Positions 7,475 through 15,927 of a stretch of DNA of 64,000 bases are shown in pieces (within the stretch, counting starts at the first letter, position 1; each line of letters opens with the position of its first letter). A model generated the notes under the pieces. It made no database searches, had not been told where the DNA came from, and saw only the letters and a list, made by a program, of their open reading frames with translations. The stretch lies in assembly GCF_011766325.1 (NCBI RefSeq), contig NZ_BLLG01000018.1, forward strand, positions 1 to 64,000, in the 5' to 3' direction. Source of the DNA: Streptomyces pacificus. Lineage in GTDB: Bacteria > Actinomycetota > Actinomycetes > Streptomycetales > Streptomycetaceae. The position numbers and the translations under genes were made by a program.

Positions 7475-9406
7475 ATGGACATCGGCACGCAGGGCTCACC
7501 CGCCCCGGCCGACCTCGCCTGGGTGCGCGGCGTGGACGCCTACACCATGGGGGCCTACCCGCAGGCGGAGGAGGAGTTCAGGACCGCGGTGCGGATCGAC
7601 CCGGGGATGGCCGACGGCTGGCTCGGCCTGCACGCCCTGCGTGCGGACACCACTACCGCGCTGCTGCGGATGCACCGGAGCCGGGAGCGCTTCGGCGAGC
7701 AGCGGTCCCGGCACCGCCGCACGCTGAACTCCTGGTACTGGCTCGGCTGGTGGGTGCAGCCCGTACTGGAGAGCCCGCGCGACCTCCTGCTCGCGCACGC
7801 CTCGCACTGGCTCGACGGCCGTCATGTGCCGGAGCTGGACCAGGCGCTGGCCGGGCTGCCGCCGGTCGACGCCGATCCGCAGGTCAGGTTTCTGCACGCG
7901 TGCCGGGCCTATCTGGTCAAGGACTGGGATCAGCTGGTGCGGCACACCGGGCCGCTCGTCGACGATCCGCTGCTCGGTATCGAGGCCGGCCTGTTCGCCG
8001 GTATGGCCCGGGTGCGGCTGGAGATGTACGGGCAGGCGGAGCCGATGCTGGCCGCCGCGCTGATGCGCTGCCGCAGCGAGCAGCCCCAGCGCAAGGAACT
8101 GCGCTACTGGCTGGCCCGGGCCCATGAGGGCACCGGCCGCAGCGCGGCCGCCCTGCCGCTGTACCGGGCCGTGCACCGGGTGGATCCCGCGTTCATGGAC
8201 ACCTCGGCGCGGCTCGCCGCGATCGACGACTACGAATACGTCGACGGCATCGACGGCATCGACGGCACGGACGAGGCCGCGGGGCTGGCCGCGGTCTCGC
8301 TGGCGGGCGCGGGAGCGGGCGCGGGCCAGGAAGCGGCGGAGACCACGCCGTCGGAAGGGGACCCTCCCCTCGTCCCCGAACCGCGCTACGCCGGCGAGCC
8401 CCAGCCGCCGTTCGGGGCGCCGGCGCCGGCCGCGGCCGGCCCGCCCGACCGGGCGCGCGAGAAGGCCGGAAGCCCTTCCCGCACGGCGCCCCGGTTCCCG
8501 TCCGGGCCCACCGATCCCGTGCTGCTCGCCGAAGCGCTCGCGGAGCTGGAGCGGATGGTGGGCCTGGAGCCGGTGAAGCGGCAGGTGAAGGCGCTCTCCG
8601 CGCAGCTGAACATGGCCAGGCTGCGGGCCGGGGAGGGCCTGCCCGTCCATCCCCCGAAGCGGCACTTCGTCTTCTCCGGCCCCTCCGGCACGGGCAAGAC
8701 GACCGTGGCCCGCATCCTCGGCCGGGTCTTCTACGCCCTCGGCCTGCTGGGCGGCGACCATCTGGTCGAGGCGCAGCGCTCCGATCTGGTCGGGGAGTTC
8801 CTGGGGCAGACCGCGGTGAAGGCCAACGAGCTGATCGACTCGGCACTCGGCGGTGTGCTGTTCGTGGACGAGGCGTACGCGCTCTCCAACAGCGGCTACA
8901 GCAAGGGCGACGCCTACGGCGACGAGGCCCTGCAGGTGCTGCTGAAGCGGGCGGAGGACAACCGGGACCATCTGGTGGTCATCCTCGCCGGCTATCCGGA
9001 GGGCATGGACCGGCTGCTCGCCACCAACCCGGGGCTGTCCTCGCGGTTCACCACCCGGGTCGACTTCCCCTCGTACCGGCCGCTGGAGCTGACCGCGATC
9101 GGCGAGGTGCTGGCGGCGGCGAACGGCGACGGATGGGACGGCGAGGCGCTGGACGAGCTGCGGTCGATCAGCGGCCATGTGGTGGACCAGGGCTGGATCG
9201 ACGAGCTGGGCAACGGCCGCTTTCTGCGCACGCTCTACGAGAAGAGCTGCGCCTACCGGGACCTGCGGCTCTCGGGGTGGCCGGGCACGCCGACGCGGGA
9301 GGACCTGGCGACGCTCCGGCTGCCCGATCTGATGCAGGCGTACGGCGAGGTGCTGTCGGGCCGGGGCCCGCGGGAGCGCGGCCCGCAGGACTTCGGCGGC
9401 CCGTGA
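7475..9406 (+). CDS. EccA/CbxX-like AAA+ ATPase with TPR-like N-domain
   Basis: A 643-aa protein. Residues 1-250 form a helical, TPR-like domain; 255-345 are a low-complexity Gly/Ala/Pro linker that starts with a DGIDGIDG repeat; 350-643 form a CbxX/CfqX/SpoVK-type AAA+ ATPase with Walker A GPSGTGKT (402-409), Walker B VLFVDEA (461-467) and sensor SSRFTTRVDFPSY. This order is that of EccA from type VII (ESX) secretion systems. There is no EccB-E or WXG100 gene nearby, so the partner is unknown. The ATG at 7475 was chosen for the preceding GTGGGGGA; the in-frame start at 7370 is less likely. Confidence 0.85.
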   Translation: MDIGTQGSPAPADLAWVRGVDAYTMGAYPQAEEEFRTAVRIDPGMADGWLGLHALRADTTTALLRMHRSRERFGEQRSRHRRTLNSWYWLGWWVQPVLESPRDLLLAHASHWLDGRHVPELDQALAGLPPVDADPQVRFLHACRAYLVKDWDQLVRHTGPLVDDPLLGIEAGLFAGMARVRLEMYGQAEPMLAAALMRCRSEQPQRKELRYWLARAHEGTGRSAAALPLYRAVHRVDPAFMDTSARLAAIDDYEYVDGIDGIDGTDEAAGLAAVSLAGAGAGAGQEAAETTPSEGDPPLVPEPRYAGEPQPPFGAPAPAAAGPPDRAREKAGSPSRTAPRFPSGPTDPVLLAEALAELERMVGLEPVKRQVKALSAQLNMARLRAGEGLPVHPPKRHFVFSGPSGTGKTTVARILGRVFYALGLLGGDHLVEAQRSDLVGEFLGQTAVKANELIDSALGGVLFVDEAYALSNSGYSKGDAYGDEALQVLLKRAEDNRDHLVVILAGYPEGMDRLLATNPGLSSRFTTRVDFPSYRPLELTAIGEVLAAANGDGWDGEALDELRSISGHVVDQGWIDELGNGRFLRTLYEKSCAYRDLRLSGWPGTPTREDLATLRLPDLMQAYGEVLSGRGPRERGPQDFGGP

Positions 9407-9483
9407 GCCCCGCGGGCGCGTGGAGGCCGCGGACCGCAGCGGGCCCGGCCGCCACGCAGCCGGGCCCCGCCGGGAGGAAGCGG

Positions 9484-9508
9484 CCCCGCCCCGCACCGCG
9501 GGGCGGGG
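9484..9508. terminator. bidirectional terminator-like hairpin
   Basis: CCCCGCCCCGC and GCGGGGCGGGG pair over 11 bp around an ACC loop, between the convergent AAA+ and CNNM genes. Confidence 0.5.
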
Positions 9509-9604
9509 CGGTGCGGGGGCGCGCGGGCACACCCGCGTTCCCTTGCCCGCGTCCGCCCCGCCCTGCCCCCTGGCCCGCCCGTGCCCGGGAGCGCGGGCGC
9601 GGCC

Positions 9605-10762
9605 TCAGACCCCGCTCGGGCTGGGCTGCTGGGAGCGGACGTCCTGCTGGTGCGGCGGATCGGTCATCAGACCGCCCGGGTGGGCAGCCGTGCGGGAGGG
9701 GCCCCGTACGGGCACCTCGGCCGGCGGCACCGGAGGGTGGGCCGGGTCGCGCACCTCGCCCACGAGCTTCTCCAGGACGTCCTCGAGGGCCACCAGTCCG
9801 AGGACCCGCCCGGAGGCGTCGGCGACCTGGGCCAGATGGGTGGCCGCGCGGCGCATCACGGTGAGCGCGTCGTCGAGCGGCAGCTCCGGCCTCAGCGTGG
9901 CCATGGGGCGCCAGATGTGCTGCGGCACGGCCCGCTCGCCGTCGTCCAGTTCCAGCACGTCCTTGACGTGGAGGTAGCCCATGAACCGGTCGCCTCCCTC
10001 ACCGCGCACGGGGAACCGGGAGTATCCGGTGCGGACGGTCAGCCCCTCGATCTCCCTCGGCGTCACCGACGGCGGCACCGTGACCAGGCAGGAGCGCGCG
10101 ATCAGGACGTCCGTCACGGGGCGGCTGCCCAGCTCGAGGGCGTCCTCGAGGCGCTCCTGCTCGTCCGCGTCGAGGAGTCCGGCCTGGCCGGCGTCCTCGA
10201 CCAGCCGGCCCAGCTGGTCGCTGGTGAAGACGGCCTCGACCTCGTCCTTCGGTTCGACCCTGAAGAGCCCGAGTACCAGCCGGGAGCAGGCGCCGAGGGC
10301 CACGGTCACCGGGCGGCACAGCCGGGCGAAGCCGACCAGCGCGGGGCTGAGCCAGAGCGCGGTCTTCTCCGGGGCGGCCATCGCCAGGTTCTTCGGCAGC
10401 ATCTCGCCGACCACGAGGTGGAGGAAGACGACGGCGGCCAGGGCGATCACATAACCGAGCGGGTGGACCAGCCCCTCGGGCAGGCGCAGGGCGTGGAACA
10501 CCGGCTCCAGCAGTCGCGCCACGGTCGGTTCGGCGACGGCTCCCAGGGTCAGCGAGCAGACGGTGATGCCGAACTGGGCGGCGGCCATCATCTGCGGCAG
10601 GTTCTCCAACCCGTGCAGGACCTGCCGGGCCCGGGAAGAGCCCTGGGCGGCGAGCGGCTCCACCTGGCTGCGGCGTACCGACACGAGCGCGAACTCCGCG
10701 CCGACGAAGAAGCCGTTGGCGAGTACCAGGAGCAGTGCGAACAGCAGGTGGAGGAGGCTCAC
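9605..10762 (-). CDS. CNNM/CorC-type CBS membrane protein
   Basis: A 385-aa DUF21-CBS protein of the CNNM/CorC group, linked elsewhere to magnesium or cobalt efflux. The N-terminal DUF21 domain (about 1-180) has a first membrane segment at about 3-25, the conserved ANGFFVGAEFALVS block and VVGEMLPKNLA. Two CBS motifs follow (about 205-330, FMGYLHVKDVL and LGLVALEDVLEKLVGE). It lacks the C-terminal CorC_HlyC domain that its neighbour retains; the last 45 residues are Pro/Gln-rich. Its GTG start overlaps the stop of the upstream paralogue by 4 nt, so the two are translationally coupled. Confidence 0.88.
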   Translation of the reverse strand: MSLLHLLFALLLVLANGFFVGAEFALVSVRRSQVEPLAAQGSSRARQVLHGLENLPQMMAAAQFGITVCSLTLGAVAEPTVARLLEPVFHALRLPEGLVHPLGYVIALAAVVFLHLVVGEMLPKNLAMAAPEKTALWLSPALVGFARLCRPVTVALGACSRLVLGLFRVEPKDEVEAVFTSDQLGRLVEDAGQAGLLDADEQERLEDALELGSRPVTDVLIARSCLVTVPPSVTPREIEGLTVRTGYSRFPVRGEGGDRFMGYLHVKDVLELDDGERAVPQHIWRPMATLRPELPLDDALTVMRRAATHLAQVADASGRVLGLVALEDVLEKLVGEVRDPAHPPVPPAEVPVRGPSRTAAHPGGLMTDPPHQQDVRSQQPSPSGV

Positions 10763-12102
10763 CGGACGGCCTCCGCCACAGCCGGGGAGGCACCCGCCGT
10801 TCGGACCAGCCTGACCCGTTCGGCGCGGTAGCGGTCGACCCGGCGGACCGAGAGCCGCCAGCCCGGCAGCTCCGCGCGGTCGCCGGGCGCCGGGATCCGG
10901 CCGAGCAGGTCGGCGACGAGGCCGGCGACGGTCTCGTACGGGCCGTCGGGTACGTCCAGGCCTATCCGCCGCAGGGTGAGGACGCGGCAGCTGCCGTCCG
11001 CCTCCCAGGCCGGCCTGCCGTCCTCGGGCGGCGCCGGGGCCAGCTCGGGCCTGCCGTCGGCCTCGGCGTCGTGCTCGTCGAGGACCTCGCCGACGATCTC
11101 CTCGACGATGTCCTCCAGGGTGACGACCCCGGCGGTACCTCCGTACTCGTCGACGACGACGGCGATCGGCTGCTCGCTGCGCAGGTGCCGGAGCAGCCGC
11201 CGTACCGGCAGGGTCCCGGGGACCAGCAGCGGGGGCACGGCGATACGGCCGACCGGGGTACGCGGCCGCTCATGGGCCGGCACGGCGAGCGCGTTCTTCA
11301 GATAGACCATTCCGACGATCTCGTCGATGCGGTCCCGGTAGACCGGGAACCGGGAGAGACCGGTGCCGCGGGTGAGGTTGAGGACGTCCGCCGCGGTCGC
11401 GTCGGAGTGCAGGGCGCTCATCTTCACCCGGGGGGTCATCACATGCTGGGTGGTGAGCCCGCCGAGCGACAGGGTCCTGACGAACAGATCCGCCGTGTCC
11501 TCCTCCAGGGCACCGGCCCGCGCCGAGTGGCGGGCCAGGGAGACCAGTTCGCCGGGGGTTCGGGCGGAGGCCAGCTCCTCGGCGGGCTCCACACCGAACG
11601 CGCGTACGAGATGGTTGGCCACGGCGTTGAGGAGGGCGATCACGGGCCGGAACACCGCCGAGAAGCGGTACTGCGGGCCGGCCACGAACCGGGCTACCTG
11701 CAGCGGCCTCGACACGGCCCAGTTCTTCGGGACGAGTTCACCGACCACCATCTGGACGGAGGACGCGAGCAGCATGCCGATCACGACGGCGACGCCCGGG
11801 ACGGCCGCGCCGGGAATCCCCGCGGCGGTGAGCGGCCCGCCGAGCAGCCGGGCGAGGGCGGGCTCGGCCAGCATACCGACGACGAGGGAGGTGAGGGTGA
11901 TGCCGAGCTGGGTGCCGGAGAGCTGGAACGACAGCTCGCGAAGGGCCCGGACGACGGCCCCGGCACGGCGGTCGCCCCCGGCGGCCGCGCGCTCCGCGTC
12001 CGCGCGTTCCACGGTGACCAGGCCGAACTCGGCGGCCACGAAGAATCCGTTGGCGAGGATGAGCAGGAATGCCGCGAGCAGCAGCAGTAGCGGGATGATC
12101 AT
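10759..12102 (-). CDS. CNNM/CorC-type CBS membrane protein, full length
   Basis: A 447-aa paralogue of the downstream gene. A DUF21 transmembrane domain (about 1-190, LANGFFVAAEFGLVTVERADA and VVGELVPKNWA) is followed by two CBS domains (about 215-345, VGMVYLKNALAV and GTAGVVTLEDIVEEIVGE) and a CorC_HlyC domain (about 365-435). The family is tied to divalent cation homeostasis, probably through Mg-ATP sensing by the CBS pair. The ATG at 12102 has GGAGG seven bases upstream. The 4-nt overlap with the next gene suggests the pair works together, possibly as a heterodimer. Confidence 0.9.
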   Translation of the reverse strand: MIIPLLLLLAAFLLILANGFFVAAEFGLVTVERADAERAAAGGDRRAGAVVRALRELSFQLSGTQLGITLTSLVVGMLAEPALARLLGGPLTAAGIPGAAVPGVAVVIGMLLASSVQMVVGELVPKNWAVSRPLQVARFVAGPQYRFSAVFRPVIALLNAVANHLVRAFGVEPAEELASARTPGELVSLARHSARAGALEEDTADLFVRTLSLGGLTTQHVMTPRVKMSALHSDATAADVLNLTRGTGLSRFPVYRDRIDEIVGMVYLKNALAVPAHERPRTPVGRIAVPPLLVPGTLPVRRLLRHLRSEQPIAVVVDEYGGTAGVVTLEDIVEEIVGEVLDEHDAEADGRPELAPAPPEDGRPAWEADGSCRVLTLRRIGLDVPDGPYETVAGLVADLLGRIPAPGDRAELPGWRLSVRRVDRYRAERVRLVRTAGASPAVAEAVR

Positions 12103-12225
12103 GCCGCCGCCTCCGGGGAGGGGGCGGCGCAGGTACTACCGGACGATCCGTCCATTGCCGGAGAGGGTCACTCCTCGGGTCGCTGGGGTGCCTCACGGGC
12201 CGTGGCCGGCCCATCGGGGTGAGGC

Positions 12226-12246
12226 GGAGGCGCGCCCGGCGCCTCC
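12226..12246 (-). terminator. hairpin after the PH-domain gene
   Basis: GGAGGCGC and GCGCCTCC pair over 8 bp around a 5-nt loop in the gap between the PH gene and the CNNM pair. Confidence 0.4.
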
Positions 12247-12289
12247 GGGGGCAAGAGTAATCACGAGTTCGCCCCGAGGGGCAGGGGAC

Positions 12290-12742
12290 TCAGCGGTCGC
12301 CCGTGCCGGTGCCTCGTGATTCGGCGAGCAGGCGCAGGGCGCGGGCGTCGCGGAGGGCTTGGTGGCGGGCGATTCCCGGCTGGATCCCGAGAGCCGGAAG
12401 GCTGGTGCCGTCACTCAGATCGAGGAACACCCAGGGGTCACCCGGACGGAGGTTCACGCGAACGATCTCCGCCCACTCCAGCCGCCGCGTCCGGGTCAGG
12501 TTGACGACCGTGACGCCTCGTTCGTCGGCGACGACCTTGGGGCGGCTGAGCAGCGCCAGCACCGCGAAGAACAGCACCGCGGTGAGGACGAAGCTGGCCC
12601 GCTCCGCCGGGCTGAGCCGCTCCAGCGCGACGGCGACGGCGGTGATCACCGCGAACATCGCCGTCCCGACCGACAGCAGGACCGCCCGGGTGCGGGTGGG
12701 CCTGAAGGTCACCGGGAGGGCGGGCGGTTCCTGCTGGTCCAT
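12290..12742 (-). CDS. membrane PH-domain protein
   Basis: A 150-aa protein with two hydrophobic segments (about 20-42 and 50-65) and a C-terminal bacterial PH-like domain, of the type common in actinobacteria and related to mycobacterial low-molecular-weight antigen 6. The function is unknown. I prefer ATG 12742, with GGAG seven bases upstream, over the GTG two codons earlier. It lies 25 nt after hisG on the same strand, so it is probably the last gene of the his/rib transcript. A hairpin follows at 12226. Confidence 0.82.
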   Translation of the reverse strand: MDQQEPPALPVTFRPTRTRAVLLSVGTAMFAVITAVAVALERLSPAERASFVLTAVLFFAVLALLSRPKVVADERGVTVVNLTRTRRLEWAEIVRVNLRPGDPWVFLDLSDGTSLPALGIQPGIARHQALRDARALRLLAESRGTGTGDR

Positions 12743-12767
12743 GTACACGCTCCGTGCCGTCCGGTCC

Positions 12768-13616
12768 TCAGAGGCGGCAGGCGTGGATCGCCGTCGTCAG
12801 GATCGCGCGGGCGCCGAGGTGGTAGAGGTCGTCCATGATCCGCTGCGCCTCGACGGCCGGGACCATCGCCCGGACGGCGACCCATCCCTCGTGGTGGAGG
12901 GGGGAGACGGTCGGGGACTCCAGGCCCGGGGTGAGGGCGGCGGCCTGCTCCAGGTGCTCGACCCGGCAGTCGTAGTCCATCATCACGTAGGAGCGGGCGA
13001 CCAGGACGCCCTGGAGGCGGCGGAGGAACCGCTGCACCCCGGGGTCGTCCCGATCGGCGCCGGTCCGGCGGATGACGACGGCCTCGGAGGTGATGATCGG
13101 CTCGCCGACGACGGAGAGACCGGCGTTGCGCAGACTGGTTCCCGTCTGCACCACATCGGCGATGACCTGGGCGACGCCCAGCTCGATCGCGGTCTCGACG
13201 GCCCCGTCCAGGTGGACGACGGAGGCGTCGATGCCCTTGTCGGCGAGATGCTTGGCGACGATGCCCTCGTACGAGGTGGCGACCGTCAGCCCGCCGAAGT
13301 CCTCGACGCCGGAGGCCGTGCCGGGCTTGGTGGCGTAGCGGAAGGTGGAGCGGGCGAAGCCGAGCTGGAGGATCTCCTCGGCGCTGGCCCCGGAGTCGAG
13401 GAGCAGGTCCCGTCCGGTGATGCCGATGTCGAGGCGGCCCGAGCTGACGTAGACGGCGATATCGCGGGGACGCAGGTAGAAGAACTCGACCTCGTTCTCG
13501 GGGTCGACGAGCACGAGCTCCTTGGAGTCCTTGCGCTGGAGATAGCCCGCCTCATGGAGCATCTCCCCCGCAGGTCCGGAGAGTGAACCCTTGTTGGGGA
13601 CGGCGATGCGCAGCAT
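12768..13616 (-). CDS. hisG: ATP phosphoribosyltransferase
   Basis: A 282-aa long-form HisG that condenses ATP and PRPP in the first step of histidine synthesis. The catalytic domain carries the PRPP-binding block DVVQTGTSLRNAGL (about 154-167), and the C-terminal ACT-like domain for histidine feedback covers about 210-282. It starts at ATG 13616 with GAAGGA upstream. It follows hisE on the same strand, separated by a 98-bp spacer with five perfect 9-bp repeats. The frame is open upstream through those repeats, but the N-terminus MLRIAVPNKGSL fits the family start. Confidence 0.95.
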   Translation of the reverse strand: MLRIAVPNKGSLSGPAGEMLHEAGYLQRKDSKELVLVDPENEVEFFYLRPRDIAVYVSSGRLDIGITGRDLLLDSGASAEEILQLGFARSTFRYATKPGTASGVEDFGGLTVATSYEGIVAKHLADKGIDASVVHLDGAVETAIELGVAQVIADVVQTGTSLRNAGLSVVGEPIITSEAVVIRRTGADRDDPGVQRFLRRLQGVLVARSYVMMDYDCRVEHLEQAAALTPGLESPTVSPLHHEGWVAVRAMVPAVEAQRIMDDLYHLGARAILTTAIHACRL

Positions 13617-13659
13617 GAGACGGGCTTCCTTCGGGTGCGTGGGTGCTTGCGTGGGTTGG

Positions 13660-13704
13660 TTCTGCGGGTTCTGCGGGTTCTGCGGGTTCTGCGGGTTCTG
13701 CGGG
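13660..13704. repeat. five perfect 9-bp repeats between hisE and hisG
   Basis: TTCTGCGGG (CCCGCAGAA in the sense direction) is repeated five times without interruption, about 45 nt before the hisG start. It is likely transcribed in the hisE-hisG intercistronic region. Slippage would change the spacer in 9-nt steps without altering either protein. Confidence 0.9.
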
Positions 13705-13714
13705 ACGAGTGTGC

Positions 13715-13987
13715 TCAGAGATGGGCGTAGACGTCGTCGAGGCTGATCCCTCGTGCGACCATCATCACCTGGACGTGGTACAGCAGCTGCGAGATCTCCT
13801 CGGCGGCGGCTTCCCCGCCCTCGTACTCGGCGGCCATCCACACTTCGGCCGCCTCCTCGACGATCTTCTTGCCGATGGCATGGACGCCCTCGCCGACCAG
13901 CTCGGCGGTGCGGGAGGTCGCGGGGTCGCCGTTGGCGGCCTTGTGCTGGAGCTCGGCGAAGAGCTCCTCGAACGTCTTCTTGGACAT
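13715..13987 (-). CDS. hisE: phosphoribosyl-ATP pyrophosphatase
   Basis: A 90-aa all-alpha NTP-PPase that hydrolyses phosphoribosyl-ATP to phosphoribosyl-AMP, the second step of histidine synthesis. The MazG-like metal motif appears as KKIVEEAAEVWMAAE (40-54) followed by EEISQLLYHVQVM. It is stand-alone rather than fused to HisI, as is normal in actinobacteria. It lies 33 nt after ribH. TAGGGT lies nine bases before its ATG, so an internal promoter for hisEG is possible, although the same bases may act as a weak ribosome-binding site. Confidence 0.95.
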   Translation of the reverse strand: MSKKTFEELFAELQHKAANGDPATSRTAELVGEGVHAIGKKIVEEAAEVWMAAEYEGGEAAAEEISQLLYHVQVMMVARGISLDDVYAHL

Positions 13988-14020
13988 GGTGGTCCCACCC
14001 TACGCGGAAGCGGGCACTCC

Positions 14021-14506
14021 TCAGCGCCAGGGTTCGGATACCGAACGCAGCGTCGCCGCGGTGGCCACGGCGGCGGTGACCGCCTCGTGCCCCTTGTCCT
14101 CGCTCGAACCCTCCAGGCCGGCCCGGTCCAGCGCCTGCTCCTCGGTGTCGCAGGTGAGTACGCCGAAGCCGACGGGGACGCCGGTGTCGACGGAGACCCG
14201 GGTCAGGCCCTGGGTGACGCCCTGGCACACATAGTCGAAGTGGGGTGTGCCGCCCCGGATGACGACGCCGAGTGCCACGATGGCGTCGTAGCCGCGCCCC
14301 GCCAGCACCTTGGCGACGACGGGGAGCTCGAAGCTGCCGGGGACCCGCAGCAGGGTCGGCTCGTCGATGCCCAGCTCGTGCAGGGCGCGCAGGGAGCCGT
14401 CGACGAGTCCGTCCATGATCTTCTCGTGCCACTGGGCCGCGATGACGGCCACGCGGAGGTCTCCGCAGTTGCGTACGGACAGTTCGGGTGCGCCCTTGCC
14501 GCTCAC
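14021..14506 (-). CDS. ribH: lumazine synthase
   Basis: A 161-aa 6,7-dimethyl-8-ribityllumazine synthase that condenses the pyrimidine intermediate with dihydroxybutanone phosphate. Family blocks present are PGSFELPVVAK (56-66), ALGVVIRGGTPHFDYV (78-93) with the catalytic His, and FGVLTCDTEEQA. It is the last riboflavin gene, 80 nt after ribBA and followed by hisE. The length is standard for the pentamer- or capsid-forming enzyme. Confidence 0.96.
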   Translation of the reverse strand: MSGKGAPELSVRNCGDLRVAVIAAQWHEKIMDGLVDGSLRALHELGIDEPTLLRVPGSFELPVVAKVLAGRGYDAIVALGVVIRGGTPHFDYVCQGVTQGLTRVSVDTGVPVGFGVLTCDTEEQALDRAGLEGSSEDKGHEAVTAAVATAATLRSVSEPWR

Positions 14507-14586
14507 GTGTCTCCTCGTTCCTGGTTGCTGCTGGTCGCCGCAGGTGTGCGCCGGCCGGTCGCCACTGGCCGCCGGTCGCCGGTCGC

Positions 14587-15927
14587 CTACTGGTTGCCGC
14601 AGGCCGACGCCGGGACGGCGTCGAGCCAGGGCAGGTCGTGCCCCATGCGGTCGCGCTTGGTGCGCAGATAGGTCAGGTTGTGCTCGCCCGCTCGCACGGG
14701 CACGGCCACGCGGTCGAGGACCTTCAGGCCGTGCCGCATCAGGGCGGCGGTCTTGTCGGGGTTGTTGGTCATCAGACGGAGGCTGCGTACCCCGAGGTCG
14801 TCCAGGATCCGGGCACCCGCGGCGTAGTCGCGGGAGTCGGCGGGCAGTCCCAGCTCGAGGTTGGCGTCCAGCGTGTCACGGCCGCGTTCCTGCAGCTCGT
14901 ACGCGCGGAGCTTGGAGAGCAGCCCGATGCCCCGGCCCTCGTGGCCGCGGAGGTAGACGACGACGCCCCGCCCTTCCTCGGTGACGCGCTGCATGGACTC
15001 CCGCAGCTGGGGGCCGCAGTCGCAGCGCAGGGAGTGGAAGATGTCGCCGGTCAGGCACTCGGAGTGGACGCGCACCAGGACGTCCTCGCCGTCGCCGAGG
15101 TCGCCGTGGACGAGTGCGACGTGCTCGACGCCGTCCGTGGCGGAGCGGTAGCCGTAGGCCGTGAACGCGCCGTGCGCGGTGGGCAGGGCGACCTCGGCCT
15201 CGCGGCGGACGGCCGGCTCCGTTCGGCGGCGGTAGGCGATCAGGTCCTCGATGGAGATGATCGTGAGTCCGTGCTTGCGGGCGAACGGGACCAGTTCGGG
15301 CAGCCGCAGCATCACGCCGTCCTCGCCGGCGATCTCGACGATCGCCCCGGCGGGGCGCAGTCCGGCGAGCCGGGCGAGGTCCACGGCGGCCTCGGTGTGG
15401 CCGGGGCGCACCAGGACGCCGCCGGGCCGTGCGCGCAGCGGGAAGACATGGCCGGGGCGGACGAAGTCGGCCGCGTCGGCCGTGCCGCCCGCCAGCAGCC
15501 GCAGGGTGGTGGCGCGGTCGGCGGCCGCGATGCCGGTGGTCACGCCGTGCGCGGGCCCGGCGTCGACGGAGACGGTGAAGGCCGTGCTCATCGACTCGGT
15601 GTTGTGGGCCACCATCTGCGGCAGCTCGAGGCGCTCCAGTTCCTCGCCCTCCATGGGCGCGCAGATCAGTCCGCGGCACTCGCTCATCATGAACGCGACG
15701 ATCTCGGGCGTGGCCTTCTCGGCGGCGATGACGAGGTCGCCCTCGTTCTCGCGGTTCTCGTCGTCGACGACCACGACCGGCAGGCCGGCGGCGATATCGC
15801 GGACGGCCTGCTCGACGGGATCGAGGCGGAGGTCCTCCCCGCCGCCGTCGGCCGGGAGCCACGGCGACGGGGCGAGCGGACCCGCCGGGTCCGGCAGGAC
15901 GTTCGTGGGAGACGTACGGGCGCTCAT
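14587..15927 (-). CDS. ribBA: bifunctional DHBP synthase / GTP cyclohydrolase II
   Basis: A 446-aa fusion that supplies both branches of riboflavin synthesis. The N-terminal RibB domain (about 35-240) makes dihydroxybutanone phosphate from ribulose 5-phosphate, with the acidic motif DDENRENEGDL and HTEAAVDLARLAG. The C-terminal RibA domain (about 250-430) opens GTP and has the zinc cysteines in SECLTGDIFHSLRCDCGPQL and the block LRGHEGRGIGLL. It begins at ATG 15927, overlapping the ribM stop by 4 nt. A roughly 35-aa Pro-rich N-terminal extension precedes the RibB domain. Confidence 0.95.
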   Translation of the reverse strand: MSARTSPTNVLPDPAGPLAPSPWLPADGGGEDLRLDPVEQAVRDIAAGLPVVVVDDENRENEGDLVIAAEKATPEIVAFMMSECRGLICAPMEGEELERLELPQMVAHNTESMSTAFTVSVDAGPAHGVTTGIAAADRATTLRLLAGGTADAADFVRPGHVFPLRARPGGVLVRPGHTEAAVDLARLAGLRPAGAIVEIAGEDGVMLRLPELVPFARKHGLTIISIEDLIAYRRRTEPAVRREAEVALPTAHGAFTAYGYRSATDGVEHVALVHGDLGDGEDVLVRVHSECLTGDIFHSLRCDCGPQLRESMQRVTEEGRGVVVYLRGHEGRGIGLLSKLRAYELQERGRDTLDANLELGLPADSRDYAAGARILDDLGVRSLRLMTNNPDKTAALMRHGLKVLDRVAVPVRAGEHNLTYLRTKRDRMGHDLPWLDAVPASACGNQ

